From: Pseudonectria foliicola
Lineage: Eukaryota; Ascomycota; Sordariomycetes; Hypocreales; Nectriaceae
Direction: 5' to 3'
Assembly (NCBI GenBank): GCA_003693505.1
Contig: QUZD01000016.1
Location: forward strand, 62,001-126,000
Length of the DNA stretch: 64,000 bases
Shown: one piece after another, positions 49,901 through 60,415 of the stretch
Layout: every line of letters begins with the position of its first letter
Numbering within the stretch: position 1 is the stretch's first letter
Position numbers and translations under genes: made by a program
The notes under the pieces: model-generated
Told to the model about the DNA's origin: nothing
Seen by the model: the letters and a program-made list of their open reading frames with translations, nothing else
Databases searched by the model: none

Positions 49901-52900
49901 GAGCGAGATATCGGCACTCAAACGGATATGCTCTTTGGAACAGACAAGAAGTTTGGCATCGACCATAGAGCACATTGTGCGCAACCTCTGGACAGGGTGT
50001 GACAGATCCAGGAGAACAAAAGCAGCGCCAGCCTTGAGCACAGCGAGCATGAGAACTGGAACCCATGGTGACCTTTCCAGCAGCAGCGGCACAAAGTCGC
50101 CCTCCCTGATGCCCTTAATGATGAGCTGCTGCGCGAATGATTTTGAATAATTTTCTATTTCCGCATATGTCATGTCCAAGTCAGTGGAGTGAATAGCGAG
50201 TGCTTGAGGCTGAGCAGTGCATAGTTGCTGAATGCGATCATGGATGCAAGTATTCACAGTTTCTGGGAGCGCCCTGTTCCATTCGCTCAAGATTGCCATA
50301 TCCTCTGGAGACACCACGCCAACGTCCGCGATACTTATGGAGTCAGATGTCATAAGCTGCTCGACAACATGCGATAGTTGTCGAAGTACGCTCCGCCCGG
50401 CGGCGGGTGACAGAAAAGCACCGTCGAATGCTGCTTTCATACTGATCCCACGCTTTTCCGGGCGGCAGATCAATACCATTGGGTAACTGGCAAAGGATTT
50501 GGCGTTCTGATAGGACGAATCTGAAATTGTTGATGTGTCAAACATGAGAGATGTCTTTGGCTGCTCGTAAGGTTGCACAACGAGCAGATTTTGGAAGTTG
50601 CAGGCTTCAGCAGCTTCTCTCCCTGCCTGTCGGATATTCGGCAGTCCTGTTTGCTCATAAGGCATCATACTGGCGAACTGATCTTGGACTTTGGATAGGA
50701 CTTCGCGGACAGGTTGCGTCGTTGACAATTTGATACGCACAGGTACTGTGGCCAAGGTCGGTCCGCTAAGCTGATCAATTCCATCCAAGTCTGCGTTACG
50801 GCCACTGACGGTGGCTCCAAATAAAACATCTTCATTGCCTGTTTGATGCCACAGAACTATGGCCCATGCAAGTCGTAATATGGAAGAGACCGTGTACTCT
50901 GTGGGGATCCCAGCTTTGAGATGCAGGGTGTGTTCCAGGACTGTCTTCCCATTTGCATTTCCATTGCCCTGTGACCCGGAAAATCGCGTTGGGAAATGCT
51001 CTGCCTGCAGGCTAGCGAACTCTTGACGCCAAAATTCCTCCATTGCAGCATTCTGTTGTTGAAGAAGATATTGAACAAAGGGGCTGAAGGGCTGATGCTG
51101 AAGTCTTTCCCCGATATATGCGCGCTCAACTTGTGCAATGATGAGGTCAAGGGACCATTCATCAAATAAAGAATGATGAATATCGAGCCGGAAAGCGGTC
51201 TTACTGAGATAAAACTGAACAAGTGGACCATTATTGATATCAATCCCTTTGTGTCCATCCATATTCTCACAAGAACTTGTATTGGTGACATAATTCCACG
51301 GTACAGCGGTTCTCATGACCACCTGGAACATTCCTTGAGGTATTTGCACAATCCTGGTTCGGAGAATGGGGTTATGGTCCCAAGCCGTATTCCAGGCATT
51401 CTTGAATCTTTCCACATCAAGTGACTCAGTCAAACGCCAGGTATAGCTGCCGACATACGCGTGGGAATCTCGCGCTGTCAAGGCTATGAGCCCTTGCTGC
51501 ATGTGCGTGCAGGGATAAACATCCTCAATGTACACCCAGTGCATACCTAAATCATCCGAGATTGCATCGAGGATTGTCTGCGGGTGATCTAACAATGAAA
51601 AGGAGGCCAGTGCGGATGGTGACAAAGGTTTGTTGTCTTCCACGAGCACTGATGCCATGTCTGAGAGGGTTGAAAACTGGAAGATATCAGATACTGAAAT
51701 CTTAAAGCCTTTTTCACGTAGGCGTGAAGCCATCCTGATGGCTGCAATAGAGTCCCCACCGCGTCGAAAAAAGCAATCGTCGTGCGTAATGGTTGCGTCC
51801 TTGATGCCTAGCGTGTTGGCCCATAAATGAACAAGAACTTTCAATCTGGATGTCATTGCTAGTTCTTGAGCATTCGGGTTAGGTTCATCACTGTGTTTCT
51901 CTTGATCCTCAAAGAGAACATGTGTAGCCGTCCTTTGGAGAAGCAATCGATTGATCTTGCTTGACGTTGTGAGTGGCATGTGTTGCAGAAAGATGAAGTC
52001 CATTGGAACCATAAAGGCCGGCAAGGAGTGCAGAAGATGACGTTGTAGGGCGCCCTTGAGAGTTTCCATATCTTTCATCCTTGTTGATATGATATCAGAA
52101 GGACTTTCTGAACCTCTGGACGTGTCGAGGCCTAGAAAGGCGAGAAGCTTGCTAGATCCATTTGCCGCATTCTTGACACTGACAACCGCCACATGGCGAA
52201 AGCCGGCCTTGGCAACATCGACGCATGCCGCTACATGATGTTCAATTGCCGTCAGCTCAAGTCGTTGTCCGTTAATTTTGACCTGGTGATCTTTTCGCCC
52301 AATGAAATGGACCGACCCGTCGAGGTTATACCTGACCAAATCTCCAGTGCGGAAAAGCCGTTTCGACTGATCACTATCCTCAGACCGTCGCTGGGTCCGC
52401 TTCTTCCATCCAGGACTTGACAAGAAATGCTTCTCAGTTCGTTTGCTATCACCTATATAGCCAAGTGCAACTGAGGGTCCCTCGATAACCAATTCTCCCA
52501 GTGCACCGATGGGTGCCAGCTTGTCAGGTTGATCGATTGCGACGACCCATAAAGTTGACCCGCAACCAAAGCCTATGTTGGCCGGTGAATAGCCTTGACG
52601 GATATCTGATGCCAAAGCTGCGATTCCTGTGCTCTCGCTCACACCATAGGCATTGAACAGCCGCACTCGCTTGGCCCATGTGGAGATGTGGCTATCGGTC
52701 ATGGGCTCTCCTCCAAGAACCAAAGCCTGAAGACTCGGACATAAAGTGGGAGCCAAGGTGCTCGCCAAAGATGGTGTAAGGCTTGCTAGGGTGACGGAAT
52801 GGCGATTCATGAACCCTGAGAGATCATTAATCCGGTCATTCTCTGAAGGGATGCAGATACACCCGCCAAACATGAGAGTGACAAGCATGTCGCGATTGCT

Positions 52901-54306
52901 CACATCAAACGAGTATGATGCAAATTGTAGCATCCTCGTAGACGGAGTGATATCAAGTGCTTTTCCATTGGCCATGGCCATTGAATAGAAGGCGGAATGT
53001 TGCGTAACAATGCCTTTAGGCGTGCCGGTAGTTCCAGACGTAAATGTGATGTACATAGCGTTTGAAGGGTCTGTCTCAGCACTTGGACCAAAAACCTCTG
53101 CATCGCTTGCCAATGAGTCAAGAGTATCCCAGAGTTTGTCTCCAACTGGAACAGCCCTGTCTGCAAATGATTTGGCAAGTGCCATGAGCTTATCTGAGGA
53201 CAGTACGACCTTGGGACTCATGGGCAAACATAAGCTTCGGCTATATTGTATCGGATGTGAGGGGTTGAGGAAGAAATAGTTGCCCCCAGCTTTCAGAACA
53301 CCCAGTAGGGAAACGACTGCCCATTTTGATTTCTCAAACAGGAGTGGAACGGAAATGTCTTGGCCGATTCCAAGGTGCCGAAGACGATATGCCAGAGAGG
53401 AGGACAGAACGTCCAGCTCAGCATATGTAATTTCGCCATCCCATGCCGAAATAGCAATAGAGTCATGTTGCGTAGCAGATTTCTGAGAGATGGCGTGATG
53501 TATGCACTGCGTGGAAAAGGATTGATCGCTTGGCGCGTCGTTCCATTGGCATAGACGGTCAATGTCAGCATCGCTGCAAATGTCTAGTGCTCCGATTTGA
53601 GAATCAATGTGGGAAACAATTTGTTGCACGGCATTGGCAACTGTAGCTGCAATCATTGTAGCTAGGTCAGATGATATGACCGAGAGCCTATGATGAGCTT
53701 CGATAACCGGGTAACAAATGTCTGGCGTTTGCGAGAGGGATATGGCAAGGTCAAACTATATTGGGGTTTGTCAGCTATCATCATTGCCTTCTAGCGTGAC
53801 TCTATGACGAAGTATTCTCACATGTTGAAGTATAGGCAGCAATGCAATGTCATGCATGTCCTCATGCTTTCGATTGATATAGACAACAGAGTTGGCTCCC
53901 AGAAACGTAGTCTTTTTATCCCTGTTCAAGTCCACTCGCTCGATGTTGAAAAGGCTTCGAACGGGTTGTGAAATCGAGACATGGCAGTAGAAGCTTCTGC
54001 ATACCGATTTGTCAGTCAAAATTCAGAAGAGTTGGCAACTGTGAGCTAGGATATGTACTGTTTTGAATCGGGACACCCAAACCACACGTCATCAGAGCCA
54101 GTATAGTTACGGAGCGAAATTGACCATGCAGCTTGAAGTAGTTGCAAGTAACTTTTGTTCTCAGCTAGTAGCCAACTGGAAAGAACCTTGTTGCTTAGGT
54201 TTGTACATGGAAAGCTGACTGTGGCCTCTCGTGTCTCGCTGTCTTGCATGTCCCGCTCGATACCAGTGTCTTGGGTGGACAACGGTAATATGGCTGCGGG
54301 GACCAT
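46928..54306 (-). CDS. Two-module non-ribosomal peptide synthetase, (partial C)-A-T-C-A-T-C
   Basis: Exons 54306-54059, 53996-53822 and 53755-46928 give 2416 aa. Two 5' introns (GTACAT..TGCAG, GTGAGA..ATATAG) restore a truncated N-terminal C-like segment ('LLQAAWSISLRNYTGSDDVWFG', then 'FDLAISLSQ') that lacks its HHxxxDG half. A1 (about 220-740): 'FTSGTTGTPKG', 'FRTGDLVRY', 'SSKINR'. T1: 'FFRRGGDSIAAIRM', phosphopantetheine Ser codon near 51751. C1: 'DIHHSLFDEWS'. A2 (about 1330-1860): 'FSSGSTGIPKG', 'YKTGDLVKQ'. T2: 'FFGLGGDSISAMQV', Ser near 48484. Terminal C: 'LRLPHALFDGMS'. There is no epimerase, methylation, reductase or thioesterase domain, so release is probably by the last C domain, as in fungal dipeptide and diketopiperazine synthetases. 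By-eye specificity letters: A1 D-V-R-?-V-G-A-G-I-K, A2 D-I-G-?-A-A-M-V-I-K; I cannot assign substrates. The same architecture occurs in ChyA (chrysogine) and FtmA (brevianamide F). Confidence 0.93.
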
Positions 54307-55087
54307 TGTGAGTAATCTTCGAGTTAGATAGAAGCTGGCGTTAGATTTGTAAACGAGAAAAGATGCGGACCGGTCTCAGAGCGGCAGTCATTAATGTCCA
54401 GTATTCAATGCCTGTCGCTGTCTGTTCGCTTATTCAGGCATTCTAGATAGATGCTTTATACACAAGAAACTAATGTATCCCGCTTCACTATCTCTCCGCC
54501 AATCAAGAGGCCATGAGGTTGCATCAAAAGTTTAGAGTTGAGGCGACCAAGCTTACGAAGCCTACCATGTATGATATTCTCGCCGATGTTACTACCGTTA
54601 TGGACTTTGGGCAATTTCTCTACAAGCATCATCATGGAACCGCATCAATCCTCGTGAAACACAACCTTAATTAGTTCAGGGATATGCCCGATGGGGCTTG
54701 CCGTGATGATAGACACGAGAGGTCCCTGCTATAGACTGAGATGATAGTCTGTACTCCTGAAGCTTTCACGCACGTGCCTTTCATGGTGGGGAGCTGATAG
54801 GATAGATGCCACCCGATATACTGGAACATGCATGGGCTGCACACAGCGAGCGTATAGCATCGACATGGGTAAGGATCTTGCTCTTGCACGGTGTACAACA
54901 TAAGCCAGCTGGATGAATGCAGGGGTGCTTGCCTATAAGCCTTTCCAAAATCTCGCTGGTGTTTAACCCCAGACGGATGATGCAAGATGCGGTGCTTTAA
55001 CTTCGGGAGTGGCCCCACCCTGGAAACGGCCCGAAGCACGACCATGGCTCCCGCCGCGGCCCGCTATCAAGAAGGACTAAGCTATGT

Positions 55088-55140
55088 GGAGCGGGATGGG
55101 ATACACAAGGCACTGAGCAGCATCCGGAGCGGGTATGGGA
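55088..55140. repeat. Pair of GGAGCGGG(T)ATGGGA direct repeats
   Basis: First copy 55088-55101, second 55126-55140, start-to-start 38 bp, differing by one inserted T. The spacing and the location in a divergent promoter suggest a tandem binding site; the factor is unknown. Confidence 0.5.
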
Positions 55141-55200
55141 AACATGAACCTAAAAGTATAGACTTAGTCGTATACAGTACACACGAGCTCTTTCAGACGA

Positions 55201-55218
55201 GCTCTTTTTCGAAAGAGC
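55201..55218. promoter_or_regulatory. Perfect 7-bp inverted repeat with TTCG loop
   Basis: GCTCTTT, TTCG, AAAGAGC. An ACGAGCTCTTT copy lies just upstream (about 55183) as a direct repeat of the left arm. Could be a dimeric regulator site; chance cannot be excluded. Confidence 0.35.
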
Positions 55219-55451
55219 CACCCCATCTAGGGTCCATCTAGTTCAGGCCGTATCTGATCGAGGGCGTCGGTCATCTCCCGATCGAGGTCCATACACCGCC
55301 GTGGTAATGGTTCGGGTGACCTCCGCGGAAGACCAAGTATCTACAAGTAGCATGTCCAAACCCTTATACGTTTCTATCGTGTTTGCAGAGTACCAAATCA
55401 ACCCCACGTTTGTGCTAGATTCTATCTCATCCCGTCACAACTAAGATAATC

Positions 55452-57790
55452 ATGTGTGGAATCAGTGCGTTTATGACGCACACTGGAGGGAGTGGCTGGC
55501 GTGAGAAGACCAATGCGCAACCACAACATGTGGCGGCCGAAATGGAGAAGAGCTTAGATTCCATTGGCCATCGTGGGCCAGACGCTCGCGGTCGTTGGTT
55601 TAGTGACGATTACCAAGTCGGTACGTTGACCCTGTGCCCCATCATGGTACTGACTCAGTATGGCTTCGCACTCACACCTTCTTGCCAGGTCTCGGACATG
55701 TTCGATTGTCAATCATCGATCTCAGCACCGGTGGAAACCAGCCCTTCCATGATGAGGACGACCGCATCCATGCCGTCGTAAACGGAGAGCTCTACGACTA
55801 CGAAAAATATCGAGCCCAATTGGCCAGCGAATTCAAGTTTGTTGGAAATAGTGACTGCGAAATAGTCATTGCTCTGTACAAGCATTATGGCCTCTCGTTC
55901 ATGTCGCATCTCAGAGGCGAGTTTGCTTTTGTGCTCTGGGATGCGACCCGTCAGTTGCTCATAGCAGCTAGAGATCGATATGGAATTAAGTCACTTTATT
56001 ACACAGTCGTAAAAGGCAAGTTATTGGTGGCGACAGAGATCAAATCGTTCATGGCATTTGGGCTGCAGCCGGAGTGGTGTGTCCGGTCATTACGAGACCA
56101 GAGTTGGAGGGTCGAGTCAGGCACTTTCTTCAAAGGGGTGCACAGGGTCAGTCGATTCTTCTCCTCTCTTACTCATACCAAAACATGGACCTTCACTGAC
56201 AAATGATAGGTTCTGCCAGGACACTATCTCATATGTCGGCCTAATGAGAGAGAAGAACAAAAGTCGTACTGGGATCTTGAGTATCCCGATAAAGTGAGGA
56301 AGCTTGACCTTATATACGAATTTTGGCTTATGACTTACTTTTTATTCTTAGTTCTCTCTTGACTCAAGGTCGGAAGAAGAAATAGTTAAGGGGGTCAGGG
56401 ATCGCCTTCTGGAGGCTGTGAAGGTCCGACTTAAGGCAGATGTTCCCGTAGCGATCTATCTCAGCGGCGGCATCGACTCATCGTCGGTTGCTGGAATGGT
56501 TGCCTATCTCATGAAGCAGGGTACAAGACTGGGTAGTGAGCCCAACTCTATCCCGTCGAACATGAAATGTTTCACTGTCCAATTCGACGAGGATAGTGGC
56601 GCAGACGAGTCGAGTAAGTTTCCTCAAGCATTGGACATATTACAATCTCCACAGCCGCTAACAAGATGCAGAGATTGCTCAGAGGACAGCAGAATGGCTG
56701 GGTGTCGACATTCATTTCGTGAAAATGGATGAGGAGGCCCTTGCCTCACGGTTTGAGGATGTGGTCTGGCACAGCGAGCTCCCTCTTCCAGACTTGAACG
56801 GAATGGGTAGACTGGCACTCGCAGAAGCGGTACATTCCCAAGGCATCAAGGTTGTTGTCACTGGTGAGTCAAATCTAGTAGCCGAACCCTTGGTTCGGCT
56901 AGTTGATGTAGCCTGTCTAATGTATCTTAGGAGAGGGCTCGGACGAGCACTTTGGAGGTTACCTGGCGTTCCGGGCTGACTCACTCAGCGAGCCAGATCA
57001 TTCATGGCCCGCACTTCAGATGCGTGAGGACGAGCGTGAGGACGCACTCCGTACAGCAGTGGATCAAGTCACCTACGGAATTTTCGGCGACTATAGCCCG
57101 GCTGTTCCAAGGGCGACAAGACGCATGCTGAACCATAGCCACGTTACCAGCTCCATCTCGAGAGTTGGCAGCCTACCATTCGCAGATTGGACAAGGTTTC
57201 ACGGGATGGATCTACCAGAAACTGCTCTCATTGAGGGGTTTGATGGGCGTGTCCGCAATAATATCCTAACTCGATGGCATCCTCTCCACACTGCTCAATA
57301 CATATTCACCAAATCTTTCTTGCCCCATTTCATTCTCCGGTATAATGGGGATAACATCGACATGGTCAACCAAGTAGAAAGTCGTTGTCCCTTTCTCGAT
57401 CACCAGCTGACAGAATATGTCAACAATGTGCCACCGAGCCTCAAAATGATGTACAACGCGAAAGAAAAGACATTTCGTGAAAAGCACATTCTTCGAGAGG
57501 CCGTGCGGCCCTATGTTACCGATGAGATTTACAATATGAGCAAGAAGGCCTACATGGGCCCAAGAAAGTTTTGGCCGGGAGGGCCTTTGCACCAAACAAT
57601 CATGCGACTAGTCACAAAGGAAAACGTGGATAACCTGGGCTTTCTGGATTGGAATGCTACGGAGAGAGCAGTTAACGAAGCTTTCACAATACAAGAGCCC
57701 TTGGCGCTTCGTCGCACAATTACTGTTGCTCAATTTATTGTTCTAGGGCAGCGTTTCGGAGTCAAGCGAGCCAGAGCTTGGCCAAACTGA
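55452..57790 (+). CDS. Asparagine-synthetase-type glutamine-dependent amidotransferase
   Basis: Forms an amide from a carboxylate using ATP and glutamine. Six exons (55452-55620, 55689-56146, 56210-56293, 56352-56613, 56672-56863, 56931-57790) give 674 aa. The class II glutaminase half is complete: Cys2 nucleophile ('MCGISAF'), 'RLSIIDLSTGGNQPF', 'VVNGELYDY', 'GNSDCEIV'. The synthetase half has the PP-loop 'LSGGIDSSSVAG' (about 275-281), 'TGEGSDEHFGGY' (about 389) and 'ESRCPFLDHQLTEY'. Unlike beta-lactam synthetases, the Cys is present, so it should use glutamine. Next to a two-module NRPS it fits amidation of the dipeptide carboxylate, as proposed in the chrysogine pathway. A plain asparagine synthetase is less likely given the context, but sequence alone does not exclude it. 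Confidence 0.92.
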
Positions 57791-58172
57791 GGATACCATT
57801 GTCCATTGCACAACCAGTCAGTATAACAACAATACAAGAATCTTCCCACTTTTACAGTATAGTGCTGGGAATGGCCAGGGGACACCGTTTTTTTTCGTAG
57901 TCTGCATGTTTTTACTGTCTTTATGTGTCACACAGTTCGTTCATATGCTAAGCGGTGTACTGTCATGATTGTGCCATTACATTAGCGAAGTAGATAATTG
58001 GGAAATAGCCTCTTTATATAGATGTGGACTAAGGCTTCATCAAGTAGAATTGTACGTGAAGAATTTGTATTATCTGTGACTCTCATCCATTCCTCATCTG
58101 AAAACGCCCCATGAGCAATAAGATGCCAAATCCAGCCCCATGAATACAAAGGTAAATTTACCTCTTACTACT
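57791..58172. other. Intergenic between convergent genes
   Basis: 3' flanks of the amidotransferase and the AsaB/CmcJ-like gene; nothing recognised. Confidence 0.5.
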
Positions 58173-59375
58173 CTACCAGAATGCTGCACATCTTACCTCG
58201 ATACTTTCTCGAGCTTCGGCACTCGTGTCTTGACCGACTAGCTCGAAGGCACTATGAATGGCTCCGCCTACTCCCAGGGCAGACCTCTCGTTCGTTCCTT
58301 CAACTGGCGCCCTTGCATGGGCTTCCATTTTGTTATCAAAAAGCTGGATGATAAGAACTTCTGATGGTTGCTGCTCTGAAATAAAGTGCCAATCATGTGC
58401 CTTTTGTTCCTCATCCCGTGGTCCATATGCAAGATAGCCTTCGGATTGGTATGTCTCTGTATCGTCATGGAATGCCCCGACCCGACGTTGTTCCTCGGCC
58501 GCAACGTTCAGGTCGGAAACGTTGGGATCAATGATGCGCGATAGATCAGAGGGAATACTATGGTCCACAGGCTCAAGCTGGTCCGAAGGAACATAATCAG
58601 ATTCGGGAAAGGAGGCACAGGATGATAAGGCGAGAGGGTCTCGATGAACTTGTTTCAAGGGCCGCCAAATAGAGAAGAGCGCGAAGTGGGGTATTCTCTC
58701 GTCCCCCTTATCAATCCCTTGATGAAAGGCTTTGAGTTCACTCCACTGCACGCCAGACTCCAGCAATCGATTCTCCGCTTTGATCACGCTCTCGGCTGCT
58801 GTAACCACGTTCCGGTGGTACTTTCGGATGTGGTATCTCGCACCCTTTGGAGTTAGGTCAAGGTGTACCTTTGGGGCAGGGCATACGCCATCTGCCGTCG
58901 AGTTACCAAAGATTGGTGGGAATTGTTGAGGCTTCTCTTCTTTGTTCTCTTTCTCCTCTACCACTTCAGTTTTAGGGGTGCAAGACGGCTCGCTTTCATT
59001 ATATAGCTGGCTGCGGAGCACCGCTGCGGAAACTATCACCTTGTTGCATCCCGTAACTTTTCGAACAAGTTCCTCAACTTCAGGAAAATAAACTCGACGA
59101 AGCAAATCTTCGTTCTTCCAGCTTGCGCGCTCGTACGGAGCTTCGTGCAAAGAGGAATAATGTCGGCGGGCAGTGAATCCATGAACTGAGAGCTTATATG
59201 GGGAGTCTTCTCCAAGGTCTAACGAGGGCTTCATGTCCGTGAGAGGTAAAGTAAGGACATCACCAAACTCGGAAAGAGGTGGAAGCAGATACGCTTCTTT
59301 ACTTCCAACTGGTTTAGCCCCTCGAGTTAAGTAACGGAACTTTCCCCAGTGAGAAGGAGTTGCGACGGTATTCAT
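58173..59375 (-). CDS. AsaB/CmcJ-like putative non-heme iron oxygenase/desaturase
   Basis: Member of the fungal AsaB/CTB9 hydroxylase-desaturase group related to CmcJ, common in secondary-metabolite clusters. Single exon, 400 aa. Candidate facial triad by eye: His171 and Asp173 in 'KVHLDLTPKGA', and His374 in 'AIHSAFEL', with Arg389 in 'RESIEVRCAAFW' near the C-terminus. Also visible are the family texts 'FSIWRPLKQVHRDPLA' and 'HDWHFISEQQPSEVLIIQLFD'. An extra acidic/Lys-rich insert (about 131-150, 'EKENKEEKPQ') interrupts the usual spacing. Likely hydroxylates, desaturates or cyclises the cluster intermediate; the reaction cannot be predicted. It lies tail-to-tail with the amidotransferase. 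Confidence 0.8.
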   Translation of the reverse strand: MNTVATPSHWGKFRYLTRGAKPVGSKEAYLLPPLSEFGDVLTLPLTDMKPSLDLGEDSPYKLSVHGFTARRHYSSLHEAPYERASWKNEDLLRRVYFPEVEELVRKVTGCNKVIVSAAVLRSQLYNESEPSCTPKTEVVEEKENKEEKPQQFPPIFGNSTADGVCPAPKVHLDLTPKGARYHIRKYHRNVVTAAESVIKAENRLLESGVQWSELKAFHQGIDKGDERIPHFALFSIWRPLKQVHRDPLALSSCASFPESDYVPSDQLEPVDHSIPSDLSRIIDPNVSDLNVAAEEQRRVGAFHDDTETYQSEGYLAYGPRDEEQKAHDWHFISEQQPSEVLIIQLFDNKMEAHARAPVEGTNERSALGVGGAIHSAFELVGQDTSAEARESIEVRCAAFW

Positions 59376-60415
59376 TGTAGGTGAAGAAATTAGTGACGCG
59401 GAAGATGTAAAAGTTGATGAATGTGAGGAAATTGGTTGTCTTAGCCCTGTGCGTGGACAGATCAGTCGTCGCGATTTGTCTACAGACGGTGTCGACAGTC
59501 TACGTTCGTCTTATACAATCCTCCCTCCCGATATCGCAACTGACTTCCTCCATCATGGTTGGTCCAGTCACTGCTTGTCTACGTGAGAAGTAGAACATCT
59601 GAGTCCCACTTTGAGTGATCAGGCCGAGGCACAAACGTCCCAAGGGCGAGAATAGGTCTGTCCTATAATTAGTCGGGGGCGATCATCAATTACGAATAGT
59701 TGTACCCGGCCGCTACGTTAACAGAGGCGACCAAAGGCTGTTACAGTATTACGCGGATGAACGATCGGCGCATTGCTGTAACAGGCAATGACCACCTGCG
59801 AGGCAATTTCCTTGATAGCTTCTGCTCTCTACAGCATGACATCCTGTGGGTTGCCTGCGGCATTCCAGATTCACTACGTAGCATCCATATGCACCACAAT
59901 TGTTTGTCTGCTGGAGACAAGCCCGCTATGTATCGTAGACATGGTACTGCGATAGAAGTCTATTGGTTTAGAGCGGTTCTTCTGGGTCATATTGAAACAC
60001 CTCTTTGCCTTAGCGGCCAAAGAATAAATGGAGAACGTGGGGGCGCGAGTGAGGCAAAGGTTGCCCTGACCCATGCTACAGGTTAACTCAAGTTACATCC
60101 TATCACCAATTGGTTGCAGCATCCGTAATAATCGGTTCCGCGGACCAGACGGGGGTGGTGGAAACAAACAATATCACTCCCTCAACCGTTCGTTAGTTGG
60201 CCCAATACTTTATTCTGCCCCTTTCCACACCATTCCAGGCCTAGTAAACCCGGTTACTCTTTGCTGTGGACTTGAGGCATATTCATTCAAGGAGGCCCTG
60301 CTCTTGCTTTCTTTATTCAACCCTTCAATAGTTCACGATCATCTCTGTAACTTTCTCCAAACTCCTTCAAAAAAAAAAACCCCTCATCATTTCAAACTTT
60401 AACGACCTGACCAAG
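59376..60415. promoter_or_regulatory. Divergent spacer between AsaB/CmcJ-like and SDR genes
   Basis: About 1 kb serving both promoters. A poly-A/CCCC run at about 60370-60384 lies in the presumed SDR leader. The GGAGCGGG box of the NRPS promoter was not found here. Confidence 0.4.

Larger units (their letters stand above)
54307..55451. promoter_or_regulatory. Divergent promoter region between NRPS and amidotransferase genes
   Basis: An 1145 bp spacer with the NRPS leaving to the left and the asparagine-synthetase homologue to the right, so the two may be co-regulated. It holds a pair of near-identical GGAGCGGG(T)ATGGGA boxes (55088 and 55126) and a short hairpin at 55201. No coding frame convinces. 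Confidence 0.5.

Noticed and set aside
55452..57790. Beta-lactam synthetase
   Set aside because: The glutaminase nucleophile Cys2 and surrounding glutamine-binding motifs are intact, unlike in beta-lactam synthetases, which lack that Cys.
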